This document shows, in pieces, positions 46,023 to 57,087 of a stretch of DNA of 64,000 nucleotides; position 1 is the stretch's first letter, and every line of letters starts with the position of its first letter. Source of the stretch: Ixodes scapularis (lineage: Eukaryota > Arthropoda > Arachnida > Ixodida > Ixodidae). The translations under genes and the position numbers were made by a program. The notes under the pieces are model-generated. The model searched no databases, was not told where the DNA came from, and saw only the letters and a program-made list of their open reading frames with translations. The stretch is from NCBI RefSeq assembly GCF_016920785.2, contig NW_024609837.1:30068786-30132785 (forward strand). The letters are read 5' to 3'.

Positions 46023-47206
46023 CAGTGTTGTACAGATTCCTCAAGAAAAGGAACGAAAGTTCGTTCCTCGTTCCTTCTGATTTTTGGAACGCGTTCCCGT
46101 TACAGTTCCATTTGTGAAAAAGGAACTCGTTCCCGTTACAGTTAAAAAATGGAACGTATTGTTGCATATACGTTACATTTGTATTTTGCTGATTACCATA
46201 CGAAGATCATGCAAAGTTTTTTTTTTATTTAATTAAATGGGAACATACTAATTTGAATGCCGTGATGGCAGGGCACTAGGAGAAGAAAACAAGCGGACGC
46301 AGGGTTTCATTTTTTATATATTCACCTTCGAAAATATCAGCTTTTAACTATATTCATGTTTCTGGTGGGCGATTCCGACGAGCCATATGTACTGTTACAC
46401 CACATTGCACGAGGGTTTTACAACAGCCTCGCACGTTTCAGTCTAACAAAGTCCCTTTTTTTAACTTAACAACAGTTGCTTCTCGATGGTGCTGTCTGCA
46501 AGACGAACAAGTGAAGAAGAGGGTAGGGCTTTTGGAAGGTCGGTCTTGAAAACGAAAAGTTCTTCATCGTGAAGGTTAGATTCGCTGTTCAGTTTGAAGG
46601 TGGATTAGAAGGAAAGAGGTATCTTTTAAGTGACCAATGTTTTGGATACAAGGGCGCGTTTGATGTCTGGTAACCTATTCTTTTGTTGTAACTGTTAGGT
46701 CTCTTTGTGGAAGTTCAGTGATGGCTGCAGTCGGCCTTAGATTTCTGGTTGAATAAGGATTCGTGAAAGCGAAGAAAGTAGCTGAGTTTGAAACGTCCCT
46801 CTTTCTGTGTCTTTTCTTTCGACTAAAAGATTTTGTTTTTTGTATCGCAGTCCCGGGCACTGAAACAATCGATGACCACTAGCTCTCCTGTACCCTACAG
46901 TTACCAAGCGAGGACCACACGAAAAAGGACCTTAAGACAAGTAACCAAAAGTTAACGAGATCCTGCTTTTTATAAAGATATTGTTTTTATACTTTTAGAA
47001 TTTCCCCCTTAGGAATAAAATAAAAAAATACCCCACTAGACGAAAAAAAAATGAACGCCATTCCCTTTTCCGTTTCAGTAAAAATAGAACGATTTCCCGT
47101 TCCAGTTCCACCAATGCGAAATGGAACGGCGGCGTTCCTTCGTTCCTTCTAAAAGGAACGCGTTCCAGGAACGCCGTTCCTTGGAACGCCGTTCCGTACA
47201 ACACTG
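46023..47206. mobile_element. hAT-type element with GGAACG subterminal repeats
   Basis: Termini CAGTGTTGTACAGATTCC and, inward from the right, CAGTGTTGTACGGAACGG. Flanking 8-mers GTTACAAT and GTTACTAG share five leading bases, a decayed duplication. Both ends are packed with GGAACG/CGTTCC words. The 1.2-kb interior encodes no transposase. Confidence 0.82.
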
Positions 47207-47212
47207 GTTACT

Positions 47213-47262
47213 AGGTTTGTAGCTCAGTCAGCAGCGCACTCGGCTTCCACGTCGGTGCGTTT
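47213..47262 (+). tRNA. tRNA-like 5' half, truncated
   Basis: TTTGTAGCTCAGTCAGCAGCG resembles a tRNA D arm with an A box, followed by an anticodon-like arm (CTCGGCTTCCACGTCGG). A T-rich run then replaces the T arm, so no B box is present. Probably a tRNA fragment or SINE head. Confidence 0.3.
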
Positions 47263-47466
47263 TTTTTTTGCTTTTTTTTACCATTTTTTTACCGTTCTTT
47301 TTATTTTTTTTTTTTTAAGATAGTTTAGCGGTTACGAACTGATTGACCTACGATTTCGTGCTTGCGCGGCTCCGAAGGTTGGTTGGCCCTCTAAAGCGTC
47401 GGCTGCGTCCGCACTATCGTGTGAAACACAGAACAGTTTGAATTCGAGCAGGGAGTTTTTATAATT

Positions 47467-47812
47467 GGTTTCAGCTGAAGTTCAGACGCAGCCGACGCTA
47501 CCTAATGGAACGAATCAAGCAGCGTCAAAAGCGCCAGTCACTGTTTCGTTTCTGTTTACGATTGGTGATAGAAACGGGTCGCGAAAAACCGACAGACCGA
47601 CGAGACGAGCGGACGGGTTGACTCGCGTGGCGACTGCGACGAAGCGACAAGCACGGTGGTCGTGACTATACATACAGGCAGCGAAATCATAAATCTTTAT
47701 GGTTTTGAATGACAGAACACGTACAGAAACATGACGGTAAGGTTTCGAAGTTGTCCGATCGGTACCATCAGCTCGTAGTGTCGGCTGCGTCTAAATTTAA
47801 GGTGAAACGAAG
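47467..47812. repeat. Element with GACGCAGCCGAC inverted ends
   Basis: Left GTTTCAGCTGAAGTTCAGAC then GCAGCCGACGCTAC; right read inward CGTTTCACCTTAAATTTAGA then CGCAGCCGACACTAC. Between them a block (GACGAGCGGACGGGTTGACT) is shared with about 44880-44905. Confidence 0.6.
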
Positions 47813-49660
47813 TTTGGCGACACCAACGTTTGCAATTCAAGTTGATGCCTCGCGCAGTACGCGTGTACCTTGGCAACCTTGGCTATTGTTTCATATAGAC
47901 TCGCAGGAAGCATGCAGCACGCCGGAGCTCGGGCGTTCGGGCCAAGCTTATGTTGTGCGTTGAGTGAATGGAGTGTGAGAAGTATATAGGGTGTCCCAAG
48001 TCACCAGGCTCGATCTAAAATGGACTGTAAAAATCGACGCCTGCAAGTAGCAATATAGACTTTTCGTCAAAGGTGTATTTCACAGGTCGGTTTTTTCTTG
48101 TAAAATTCGAAAATGTAGCTCTCTTTCTGCAAAAAATAGGGCCAAGAAACTTGCCAGGGTCCACGGCTCTTGCTATCCGATCGCCCCTTTTTGCTTTACG
48201 GCACTCGATGTCCCTTTCATGACTCGCCACGTTATCAAGGCAAAAAAAATTGATACTACGTTTTTCGCTTTATTACGCTTGACAGATTAGGAATAGGAAT
48301 ACGTGCACAAGCAGGCATCCAAGTGCGTAAAGATTATGCCGTGCATTATCCTCTCAAGTCGGAAGAAGACACGAATGTCTTCCCTGGACAGAAAGAAACG
48401 CCAGAAATATTGTGGTTTCTAAAGAGGGGCAGAAACGCTTGAGCGTCGAGTTGTCGCTGAAGTCCCTCGGACTAGTGCCCGAGTGCCCACCGCGAGCTCA
48501 CTGGAGCTGGCTAAAGCAGGTACCCAGCTACGGACGCAAGCATGCTCGTGAGTGACCTCGAGAGCCGGAGGTAAAGATGACCTCTCCCAGAAGGCCTCTA
48601 ATGTAGAATTCGGGTGGTCAATCACCGGCGAGCCCTTGCCGGTGGCACCGGCGACCAAAAACGCGCCAGCGGCGCACCACGTGACCCTCTCCACGCGAAT
48701 ACAAAGCGCCGTGAACTGGCGTTTTTATTTGCATGGGTCGCGAGCGAGCTTTGTTAGCTTCTTCCTCAATTAGTCTATGGTACAATGAGCACGCTGCATG
48801 CGCCAACAACATAAATTACGGCTCTTTGAGATGTGTGTAAACACAAGCGTGTAAACACAAGCGGCTTCACAAAAGTTTTCAAAATATTAAAATTACCGCA
48901 GTCTGTACAGCGGACAGGATATTAAATTATAAAATTAATGAAATGGCAGATGTATAAATCAGTGTGGTGCTGCCCGCCCGCGCGTCAAATTTCAATAAAG
49001 GTTCTTTGGATTTCAGATTAACTGTTGTAATTTTATAAGGATCCCAAGGAGGCTTGCGAGCGTCGCTTTCCATATTCTGTTTATTGGTATTACCTTTTTT
49101 GGAATCCTCAATTTTCTCATTGCGCCCACCCCCCTCAAGATTGTATTGCGTAATCAAGTATCGAATTGCGTCGCTATGCATACTTGTTTTTTTTTCAGCG
49201 GTGTAATAACGTGTTATTACAGAGTTGTAAAACAAAATGATGTATAATGCAGCCCGTGTCTCAGAGCAAACATACCTTGCGCAGGCTGGACAAACTCTTC
49301 CAAAAATGTTGGCTTTTTTTAAAGCGTAAATTATCTTTCTCTTCTTCTTTTTTTTTTTTTTTTTTTTTTTTGTTATTTTGTTTTGGAGCACAAAAGGGTG
49401 TCTGTCTCGATGGCTTCGTTTGCCACTCGAACATGCTATTTGTCGCTTTCAGCGAGCATTGTTTCATTTTGGTTCCATTTCTCCATTCGAATACGGCGAT
49501 ACCGGATACAGTCTAGCAGAAGCTGCCCGATCTCTTGGAGCTCGGGCAAATATTGTGCCGGTAACTTGCCAGCACACGCCTGAGAAGCGCCACCCGAACA
49601 GCTTGCACCCGCCAGCCTTTGACCATGCGAACGCTCTTGCCGAAGATACGGCAATATATT
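47813..49660. other. Intergenic, no supported gene
   Basis: A 15-bp tandem duplication (GTGTAAACACAAGCG) lies at about 48835-48865 and a T run at about 49350-49371. Open frames overlap on both strands without recognised similarity. Confidence 0.4.
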
Positions 49661-49931
49661 TTAAAAGATTAAAACAGCGGGAAGAAACGACGGACTGGAT
49701 GAAGGAGGACACAGACAGAGTGCTGACTCGCAATTAAATTTTATTGGACGCAACAGTGCAATATATACACGCACAGTTGAGTTTTTGTTTTCAAGTGTGC
49801 GTGTATATATTGCACTGTTGCGTCCAATAAAATTTAATTGCGAGTCAGCACTCTGTCTGTGTCTTCTTTCATCCAATGCGTCGTTTTTTTTTTTTTTTGT
49901 TTTTTTTTTTTGCGCTGTTTTAATCTTTTAA
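49661..49931. repeat. Very long near-perfect hairpin
   Basis: The left arm 49661-49775 and the right arm 49796-49931 are inverted copies, separated by a 20-nt loop. The inner 72 bp of each arm, from GAGGACACAGACAG to GTGTATATATTGCACTG and its inverse, is almost identical. The outer part is less well matched, and the right arm carries extra T runs (about 49884-49910). A transcript would fold into a dsRNA stem of over 100 bp. No transposon terminal signature was identified. Confidence 0.92.
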
Positions 49932-52094
49932 GTACGTCGTACTAACTCGCCCAAGCTTCAACTTTAGCAAAATATTTTGCCGGGAAATGACCACTCGAAT
50001 TAGCCATGAGATGACCGTGTGGCAAAAGCTACGCTCTCGCGTGACTTATCCACCGCTTTCCTTTTATTATCTGACCCCAAATTTCTCTCTCTCTCTCTCT
50101 TTTCGCGCGTGGATATACGGGGCGGGAGTGTAATCTCGTGGCGAAAGATAGGCGCATTACTGATCAAACTTAGCACGTAGCTGGCACCGAACTGTCAGCT
50201 TATGAGTGAACGAAGTTGCAAGAGAAAGTGAAAATTGTGCGAGCTATGCCTCCCCTTAATATAAAGCGTTTGCCGGCACCATTAAAATGCGATCCTCAGG
50301 CGGCTCTAAGGACTCTCGCACTGTTAAACACTAGGGCAGCTTAATGACAAAAAAGACGTCGTCTGGCACTACGTAATGACAATCAGTATATACTAAACAA
50401 TCTCCGGCAAAAGCAGTTTACTGCCGCGCCTAAAAGCGACAATGAGCGCTTAAACAAATGGCACTCCACTGTTAACAAAGGGTGCAGCCAACCGTCAAAT
50501 GAGCGGGTTTGCCCGTTTGCGTACACTAAGCCCCTTGGCGTCGGCTCGGCTTGCCTCGGCTCGGCAAACGACCCCATGGCCGGCTCGTTATATGTGGCAG
50601 GCAGAGTCCGACTTTCCGCCGTTTGTTTCGCGGGGGGCCATTTCCGTTTCAGTTTCGCACACGAAAACGAATGAACTAGCGGCAATCGACATTTTACGGG
50701 ACAAGGAAGTTTAGGCAAGTTGTTTTCGGACGGCCGATTTACTGTTTATGGCGCGAACGGTTCCAAAGCAAGCTTCGAAACATTCGCATGATCTACTAAG
50801 CTTTTTTATTAAGTCCTCGAGCAACCTTATACTCAGTGCTGCATTAACATAAAATCATTTAATGTCACGGGAAGCTTACGCTTCTGAAGGATTAACAGAA
50901 AGTGGCTTGTCCATGTCTCGGCTGTTATCAAAATGGCAGCCGAAGTAGTGTCGGCCCACGAAGCCCGCGAACAGATGAAGACGAATCGGCTCTGTTACCG
51001 GGAGCGCTGGCCTCATTTTCTCGCTGAAAATGTCCGAAGTTCGCGTTTAAACTTTAGAATGAGATAACGGAAAGCCGTGAAACTTTGCCATCTGGTCCGG
51101 ACAGCCAGCGCTACGCTTGGGTGGAGGCGGAGTGTTTGGCGATGCGTACTTTGTTTTTTTTCATTTAGAAAAACACCGTTCTTTTTCTTTGCTAAACACC
51201 CGTACATTAAGGATCCTGACTTGAGGAGTAGGTGACGACACGGTAACACCCCGTCATTACACCGGACGTCATTACACGTTGCGGTGAACGGGACAAGCCT
51301 TCTGAAAACCATCGGTTACATTAAATTACAGCGTGAAAGGAAGGCTTCTTGGCAACCCTCTATTTAGGCTTTAAATATTGACCCTTTCCTCGGGCGACCA
51401 CGTGGGACACGCCGATAGCTCTCGTAAATCTTACCATAACCACGGGAGCGTGAGAAAAAATTTGGCCTAGCCATGAACTTAAATTTAGAGCTTTGTCTCT
51501 CTTTATATGCATTTTTCTTTTTTTAAGCGTTGTCGCCTTCTAGTTTACTCTATTATTAAAAACCAACTAAGACGATAAAAGTAGCCGATAACTACCGATT
51601 TGTTAGTCATTCAAGTAAGTGGCGCTTGTCGTATAAACGTCGGCGCATTAAAAATGTTGCAAACTCAATTTGAGAGTTTGGGTGTAGCCATGACATTGAC
51701 GCTTTTCCTGTACTATCGTGCAAATAACTAACCTTCGCTCGATTGGACATTTTACGAAATTTAAGAGAGACGGTGTCGACATTATCAGCATCACGATGCT
51801 CTGTAACGAAAACAGATTTATGTGCGGATCCCGCTGGGAAGCTTAGCGCACTTTGCGGGAGTGATCTCGTTCCCCCGTTTTGTGCCCGGGGCAACTCTGT
51901 TCGCAACTCCAGTAGCCCTCCGCTCGCCCTCTCGCGGACGAACGAAGAACCAGAGGAGCGGGGACGGCGGCGGAGAAGGTGGCAGGGACTATCGACCTTG
52001 GTGCTGCTGTTACCGCATGGTTCTGGACGGCATGGTCGTGCGTCATAAATAAAAAATATTGGTTTCCTCTGTACAGCCTTGATGGAGATGCGCC
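49932..52094. other. Intergenic, no supported gene
   Basis: A (CT)n run lies at 50086-50101. Open frames up to 163 codons overlap on opposite strands around 51.6-52.1 kb and match nothing I recognise. Confidence 0.4.
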
Positions 52095-52262
52095 TCAACG
52101 GGTAATCGGTCTCTTAGCTGTAGATGAGAAATCTGGCCAGTGCAATACAACCGCTAACCTGGGGTTTTTAACGTGCATCACGCAGTAGTAATCACACGAA
52201 CGCGTGCCGGTACGAAACACATCCAGATCGAAACGAGCGGGGGCGGCGGGGATCGAACCCGG
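52095..52262 (-). mobile_element. tRNA-derived SINE, Ruka-like, 5' truncated
   Basis: On the minus strand a Pol III B box (CGGGTTCGATCCCC) is followed by a GC-rich stretch and then TGATGCACGTTAAAAACCCC and AGGT. This B box plus GCACGTTAAA...CCCCAGGT arrangement is what I remember of tick Ruka-type SINEs. The A box is not present upstream, so the head is truncated. It supports a tick origin for the window. Confidence 0.6.
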
Positions 52263-53461
52263 GGAAAGAAACGAGTGCGTTAAAGGGGAGCTTTCAGACG
52301 GGGTAAAAATCCCTCGCTTTGCTCGTCAAGATGCGCATTAGGTGGCAACGACGTCACGTCTTTGCGCGGAGCCGCGCTGATGTAACATCCCAGAGGGATG
52401 GGGGAGCTTCTGCTCGGGCTGGCACAAACACTCCCTCCTCCCGCCTTGGCGTGGGATCTTTTTTGCAACTGGCGGTATTTTGTTCGCGTGTCTGGCAACT
52501 TTACAGATCTTGCTCGATATTACCTAATTGTGGCTTGCGCTGTCGCACATGTCGTCCTAGGCACCAGAAGGAGGAGTCTTCGATATTCGGCAATGTCGTC
52601 CTCAAGCCGCTCCTTATACAACTATAGTTTTCGATTTCACGTTCTTTGTGTTGCAACCGCCCATTCAAAAAGCAACTCTTTATTTTTGTATTGCAAGAAG
52701 CAATTTGTTGCTTTTTGCATCTAATCGCGCTGCTCCCATAATCGCGTATTGCCTTTTCACGTAAACGCTTGCATTTTTCTACTCTCGTTAGCGCGCACCG
52801 AGACCTGTTGTCGAGAGCACGACCGCTAAATACGTTTGATAACATTGACATATTCGCTCTCGGCTCCCTACCGTTCGTGCGAATGCTGGAGCAGGGCAGT
52901 GAGTACCTCTGGTTCCGCCGATCACTGAGGTCACCCACATCCCCTCCCTAAAAGCATCCCTCGTGTGAATACCCCTATAACATAAAAAAAAAAATGCTGT
53001 GTTCCGTTTCGCAAGTTTTAAAAATCAACATGCTCAATTTTCCTAACGGACGTCAATATCTCCGTCACCTGTGACATGTGCTCCTGCCCTGGCCACTTCG
53101 TGTTTGTAGCGAAATATATTATTTTATCACACTGACCAGCGTCAGCGACCAGGCGCACGGGAAATCCTGCAGGAGGATCTAGACCCGTCTCTTCCGCCAT
53201 CTTGGAAGACCGCGCTGGTCAGGGAAAATAGCAGACGAAAGGAGGTCGTTTTCGTCGTTGAGCACACGAACCACCGTAAATTTCTTGCGCTGTAGCGTAA
53301 TATCCGTGTTACATATAAAAACAAAGCGATTTTTTGACGGCAGAAACCTTCTTCTAGTACTGCGCAGGAATGACACGGCGGAAGCATAAAAATAATTACT
53401 GGAAACGATGTTTGTTTCTACGCTGCCTACGAGAACCAAGCAGCCATAACAGACGACAGAG
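52263..53461. other. Intergenic, no supported gene
   Basis: Short overlapping open frames only; nothing recognised. Confidence 0.4.
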
Positions 53462-53477
53462 TCGAAACGACCTCCTC

Positions 53478-53757
53478 GAAATGTGGAAGACTATACATAG
53501 GTCGATTGGGTAGTTGTATAAATGATAAGCTCAGGGAGCATGTACTGTCAGTAAGATCGTCACCCTCGGGAAATCTGGCTGCGCACTGTAACAGATGTGG
53601 GTGTGTCCCGAAGTTTAACAACACCCTTATTTTAGCCCGAATCCGAAACAAAATGAAAAGGGAGACATCCGAAGCGTTCTTCATAACTGAGTGCGTCGAA
53701 GGCATGGGTGTCAGCGCTCTATCGATAGCCCTCTTTGGCTCCGAAGTGGCATTTTAA
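53478..53757 (+). pseudogene. Penelope-like GIY-YIG endonuclease, C-terminal fragment
   Basis: Frame begins with KCGRLYIGRLGSCINDKLREH. It contains the conserved YIG, the arginine-rich CINDKLREH block, NLAAHC-x2-CGC (Cys/His pair), the ARIRNKMKRE helix and EAFFI, ending in SEVAF and a stop. This is the usual order in GIY-YIG domains of Penelope-like retroelements. The RT domain and the N-terminal GIY motif are absent through 5' truncation. The remaining frame has no internal stop. Confidence 0.85.
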
Positions 53758-53840
53758 AAATCTTTTATAAAGTAGATAGCAGACAGATAAGCATTGATCC
53801 AATGATGCCGCATTTCTGTCATCACAGGTCATGATTTCAC

Positions 53841-53856
53841 GCTCTCTCTCTCTCTA

Positions 53857-53923
<67 letters not shown>

Positions 53924-53945
53924 ATCTGTCTGTCTGTCTGCGCGC

Positions 53946-53984
<39 letters not shown>

Positions 53985-54010
53985 TGTGTGTGTGTATGTG
54001 TGTGTGTGTT
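53841..54010. repeat. Compound (TC)n(TCTG)n(TG)n microsatellite
   Basis: Runs of TCTC, TCTG/TCTA and then (TG)n occupy the tail of the Penelope-like insertion. Confidence 0.97.
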
Positions 54011-54121
54011 TGTTTTCGTGAATGAACTTCAGTTGCAAGTAGCGCTCTGCGTTGTTCGTTCCTTTCACTTCTCCGTTGTTTTCTTAGCGCTTTTACCCTC
54101 TGTACTCGAAACGACCTCCTC

Positions 54122-56663
54122 TGCTGAGCTTCTCGGCGTTGCAGCTACGCGGCGTCGATTTCGTTGGAGTCGCCAACACAGGCTAGAGTCACTGCCAAGA
54201 TAAGAATGGCATGCAGGTCATTCGGTTGTCCCGCTTCTACGCGAACTATATAATCATCTATGGCGCTTCAGCGTCTCTTCAGCTTGGAGCGTGCCCGCGC
54301 AGCCAAAGCACGATAGAAAGCCACAATCGGGTGCCAGATGCCGCGGGAATGCAAAAAAGATGCCACACCGTCCTCATGCTCAACTTCTATAAACGTGCAC
54401 GAATGCCTCAAGCGCCGCCGTAATGTCGTCGCGGCATCGTGGCAAGCCCGAGCATCTGATCTCCGCACAGGACAAACTTTTTATCACTCAACGAAAAAAA
54501 AATAATAAAAAATAAAAAAAAGAACGAAACGTCTATCTCTCTTTGGTAAGAGCTGGCACGTGCCTCGCGGCGTCACGTTCTCATTCCCGTTGGAGCGCGA
54601 ACCTTGGAGCAACACCTCTTACTTAGCAAGGCCGGGGTGCTTTACTACCTACGTCACCAACAAGAGGCCGTCACACGAATTGAACGCGAGTTCTGCGTCA
54701 GCCTGCAGCGTTCGGCGGGCAAGGGCTCGTGTGCGCGATGGGCGAGGCCTCCTGCGGGTGACGCACAAAAATGCGGCGTTACGGCCCTATCTGGAAAGCG
54801 TTGCCCCGAGGCACCTCGTCGTGGAGAGCGCATCGCATAGAGGCGGCGCGTTTAGGCGTCGTCCATCAAAGGCGTAAACGCCTCGAGTGGCGAGTGGGCG
54901 ACTGGAAGGGCGCCTCCTCGTCGATAAGCGCTTCCTTCCGCACCCTGCACGCAATTACTCCGGACGCAACGCCGCTGCGGAGGACCGCCAGCGGCGGTGC
55001 GGGAGAAGCCGTATTTTCGGGGTCTGCAGCGTCCACGTCTCGTGTGCTTGTCGGGTGCCTTCCACGCAGTTCGAAAAAGAGAAATCGATCGTAAAAACAG
55101 CTTGGGGCCTTGGACCGTACCAAGAAAATTATTGAAAAAGAAAGCCCAGGAGAAGCGCACAATATTGTCGCAGCTGCGTTTACGTGAATGCAACCGTTGC
55201 TGCGTTTGGTTTACCTGTACCTCCTGCACCAGATACCGTCGGTGCACCCTGCCGTACTTCATTTACGAGGGCAGCCTATCTCAAAGCACAACCGAAATTG
55301 TACGTTGCCCCGCACTTTTCTACACCGGTGCAGGCTAGTACGGGTAAATAAATGCACTAGTGCATCGAATAGAGAGAGGGAACGAATCACATGGGCCCAG
55401 TCTCTCTGCTTCTTGCTCTTCTTACCCAATCACAACTATCATATCTCGATTCGATGGGCTACGGGCGGCATCCACGCGTATCCGTTGATACGTGGCAGAC
55501 GAAACGCGGGGCGTGCAGGTGCCGAGCCCCTTCTTATCACTCCGCAGCCGGCAATAGCCGACAAGAATGGCGGATGACCAGGTAGTTTCTTAGAAACTTC
55601 CTAAAGCACTTCGGAAAACCAATCGCCGCGATACACAAAGAGAGCTCGGCGAACGGCGATGTTAAAAAACATTTATAGATATGCAAAACATACATACACA
55701 CACATACAGATACACACACTTACACTGCGTTGTGGCTGTGCACGTGGTGAAACGCGATGCTGTTTTACAACGCGAACTGAATTTCTTTTTTTTTTCTTAC
55801 GTTGAAACATATTAGCTTTGTTGTTCGTCCAATTCCCTCCGTAGACGTATATTGCAACGATTGGCTTCTTTAAGTGTCTCGTGGCAAAGTAGACCCCAAT
55901 GTTTCACAGACTGTAAGAATCGTAAACAATAATCCACGCCTGGACTTTTTTAACCTCTCGGTGACTATAGTAGTATACAGTAGTAGTAGTACTAGTAGTG
56001 TTGGTAGTATAATAAAGCAGTTTCGTTCGCCTTCTGCTTGCCTCTCTAAAGAGTGGGTGACAGCGCGAACGTGTAGCAATTATGGTAACGAACAAACGAG
56101 ATCACGAGTGGAAGACCGGCACATATTACGACACCCTCCTAACAAAGGACTTGCCGATCACTGCCTGGAGCGGCATCCTCTTTCGAACCGACAGAGCCCG
56201 CGATCGCGACCAAAACTCGTCTACGTGTTAGCATCCGGAGGCATTTATCTCCGGGACTCGCCGGGTAATCCCCGAATTACCCGTGTCATCCAGGCGGTGA
56301 CGTCTAAATGAGCTTCCGTTCTTCGCGTCGCCCATCCCGCTGGGAAAAGGGGGGGGGGGGCTTTTTTGCCCCGGCATCTTTGCCGTCCGGCCGCCCTCAT
56401 GTTTAATGCACGAGCTCCCCGCTCGAAACGCGTTTTATTCCCCGAGAGCTCGGAAAAGAAACCACCCTGTCCGAAAATGGCCCTCCGTGGAGTCAATGCC
56501 GTCGGCCATGCACCCGATTCGCCCCGGCCATTGTACTTGTGCCGTTTGATTATACTCCATTTAACCTTTCCACGGACCGTGGCGAAGGTTGAGCCATCCC
56601 GTAGCACATCCGAGGGCTCTGAATTGAACACTCTGCGAGCAAGTCGGCATACGGATCGCCGAT
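54122..56663. other. Intergenic, no supported gene
   Basis: Moderately GC-rich at 54.5-55.1 kb with overlapping frames on both strands. A CA-rich microsatellite lies at about 55690-55725, a GTAGTA run at about 55970-56000 and a G run at about 56350. No family recognised. Confidence 0.4.
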
Positions 56664-56759
56664 CGCCGCGATTGTCCAACGCTCCGATTGACCAAAGCTC
56701 CGATTGACCAACGCTCCGATTGACCAACTCCGCGATTGACCAATGCCGCGATTGACCTT
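56664..56759. repeat. 16-bp minisatellite, six units
   Basis: Six successive units of exactly 16 bp, consensus CGCTCCGATTGACCAA, with variants such as CTCCGCGATTGACCAA. The unit length is not a multiple of three, which explains the shifted peptide repeats in all frames. Confidence 0.95.
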
Positions 56760-57087
56760 GGCGCTGGCCGATACGACGATCGGTGGTTTCACCAGTTTTC
56801 TCGCCGATTGTCGACAAACTTATGGCGAATTCCACGGGTTGGTTTTAGAGCGCCCCGGGATCGACTTTTCTGGAGCGCGACTATATTTTACAGGGCGATC
56901 GGGATCGAGACGAACGTTTTGCATCCGTCGTTTTGGATCAGCTCCCACTTCCGATCTCGACCCGGATCCGAGAAAAGTCACTCCGCCGATATCGGCAGAT
57001 TCTACCGGAAGTCATTCTGGCCAGCTTACGGCGAGCACACGTGACTTCCTTCCTCGCCGGGCAGCTCGCCTCCGAAGAACTCGTAAT

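Larger units (their letters stand above)
53478..54105 (+). mobile_element. 5'-truncated Penelope-like element (GIY-YIG end) with 16-bp duplication
   Basis: A 16-bp exact direct repeat TCGAAACGACCTCCTC lies at 53462-53477 and 54106-54121. Immediately after its first copy begins a frame coding the C-terminal end of a Penelope-like polyprotein, and the sequence before the second copy is a microsatellite-rich tail. The boundaries therefore look like a target-site duplication around a 628-bp 5'-truncated insertion. Confidence 0.82.

Noticed and set aside
49378..49737. 119-codon frame ending in a charged helix-like peptide
   Set aside because: Its C-terminal part is the left arm of the 271-bp hairpin and no similarity is recognised upstream.
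53831..54203. Frames rich in Ser/Leu or Val/Cys repeats
   Set aside because: They are translations of the TC and TG microsatellites.
56245..56835. 196-codon frame with peptide repeats (SVGQS, NRS)
   Set aside because: The peptide repetition is produced by the 16-bp minisatellite, and similar repeats appear in other frames.
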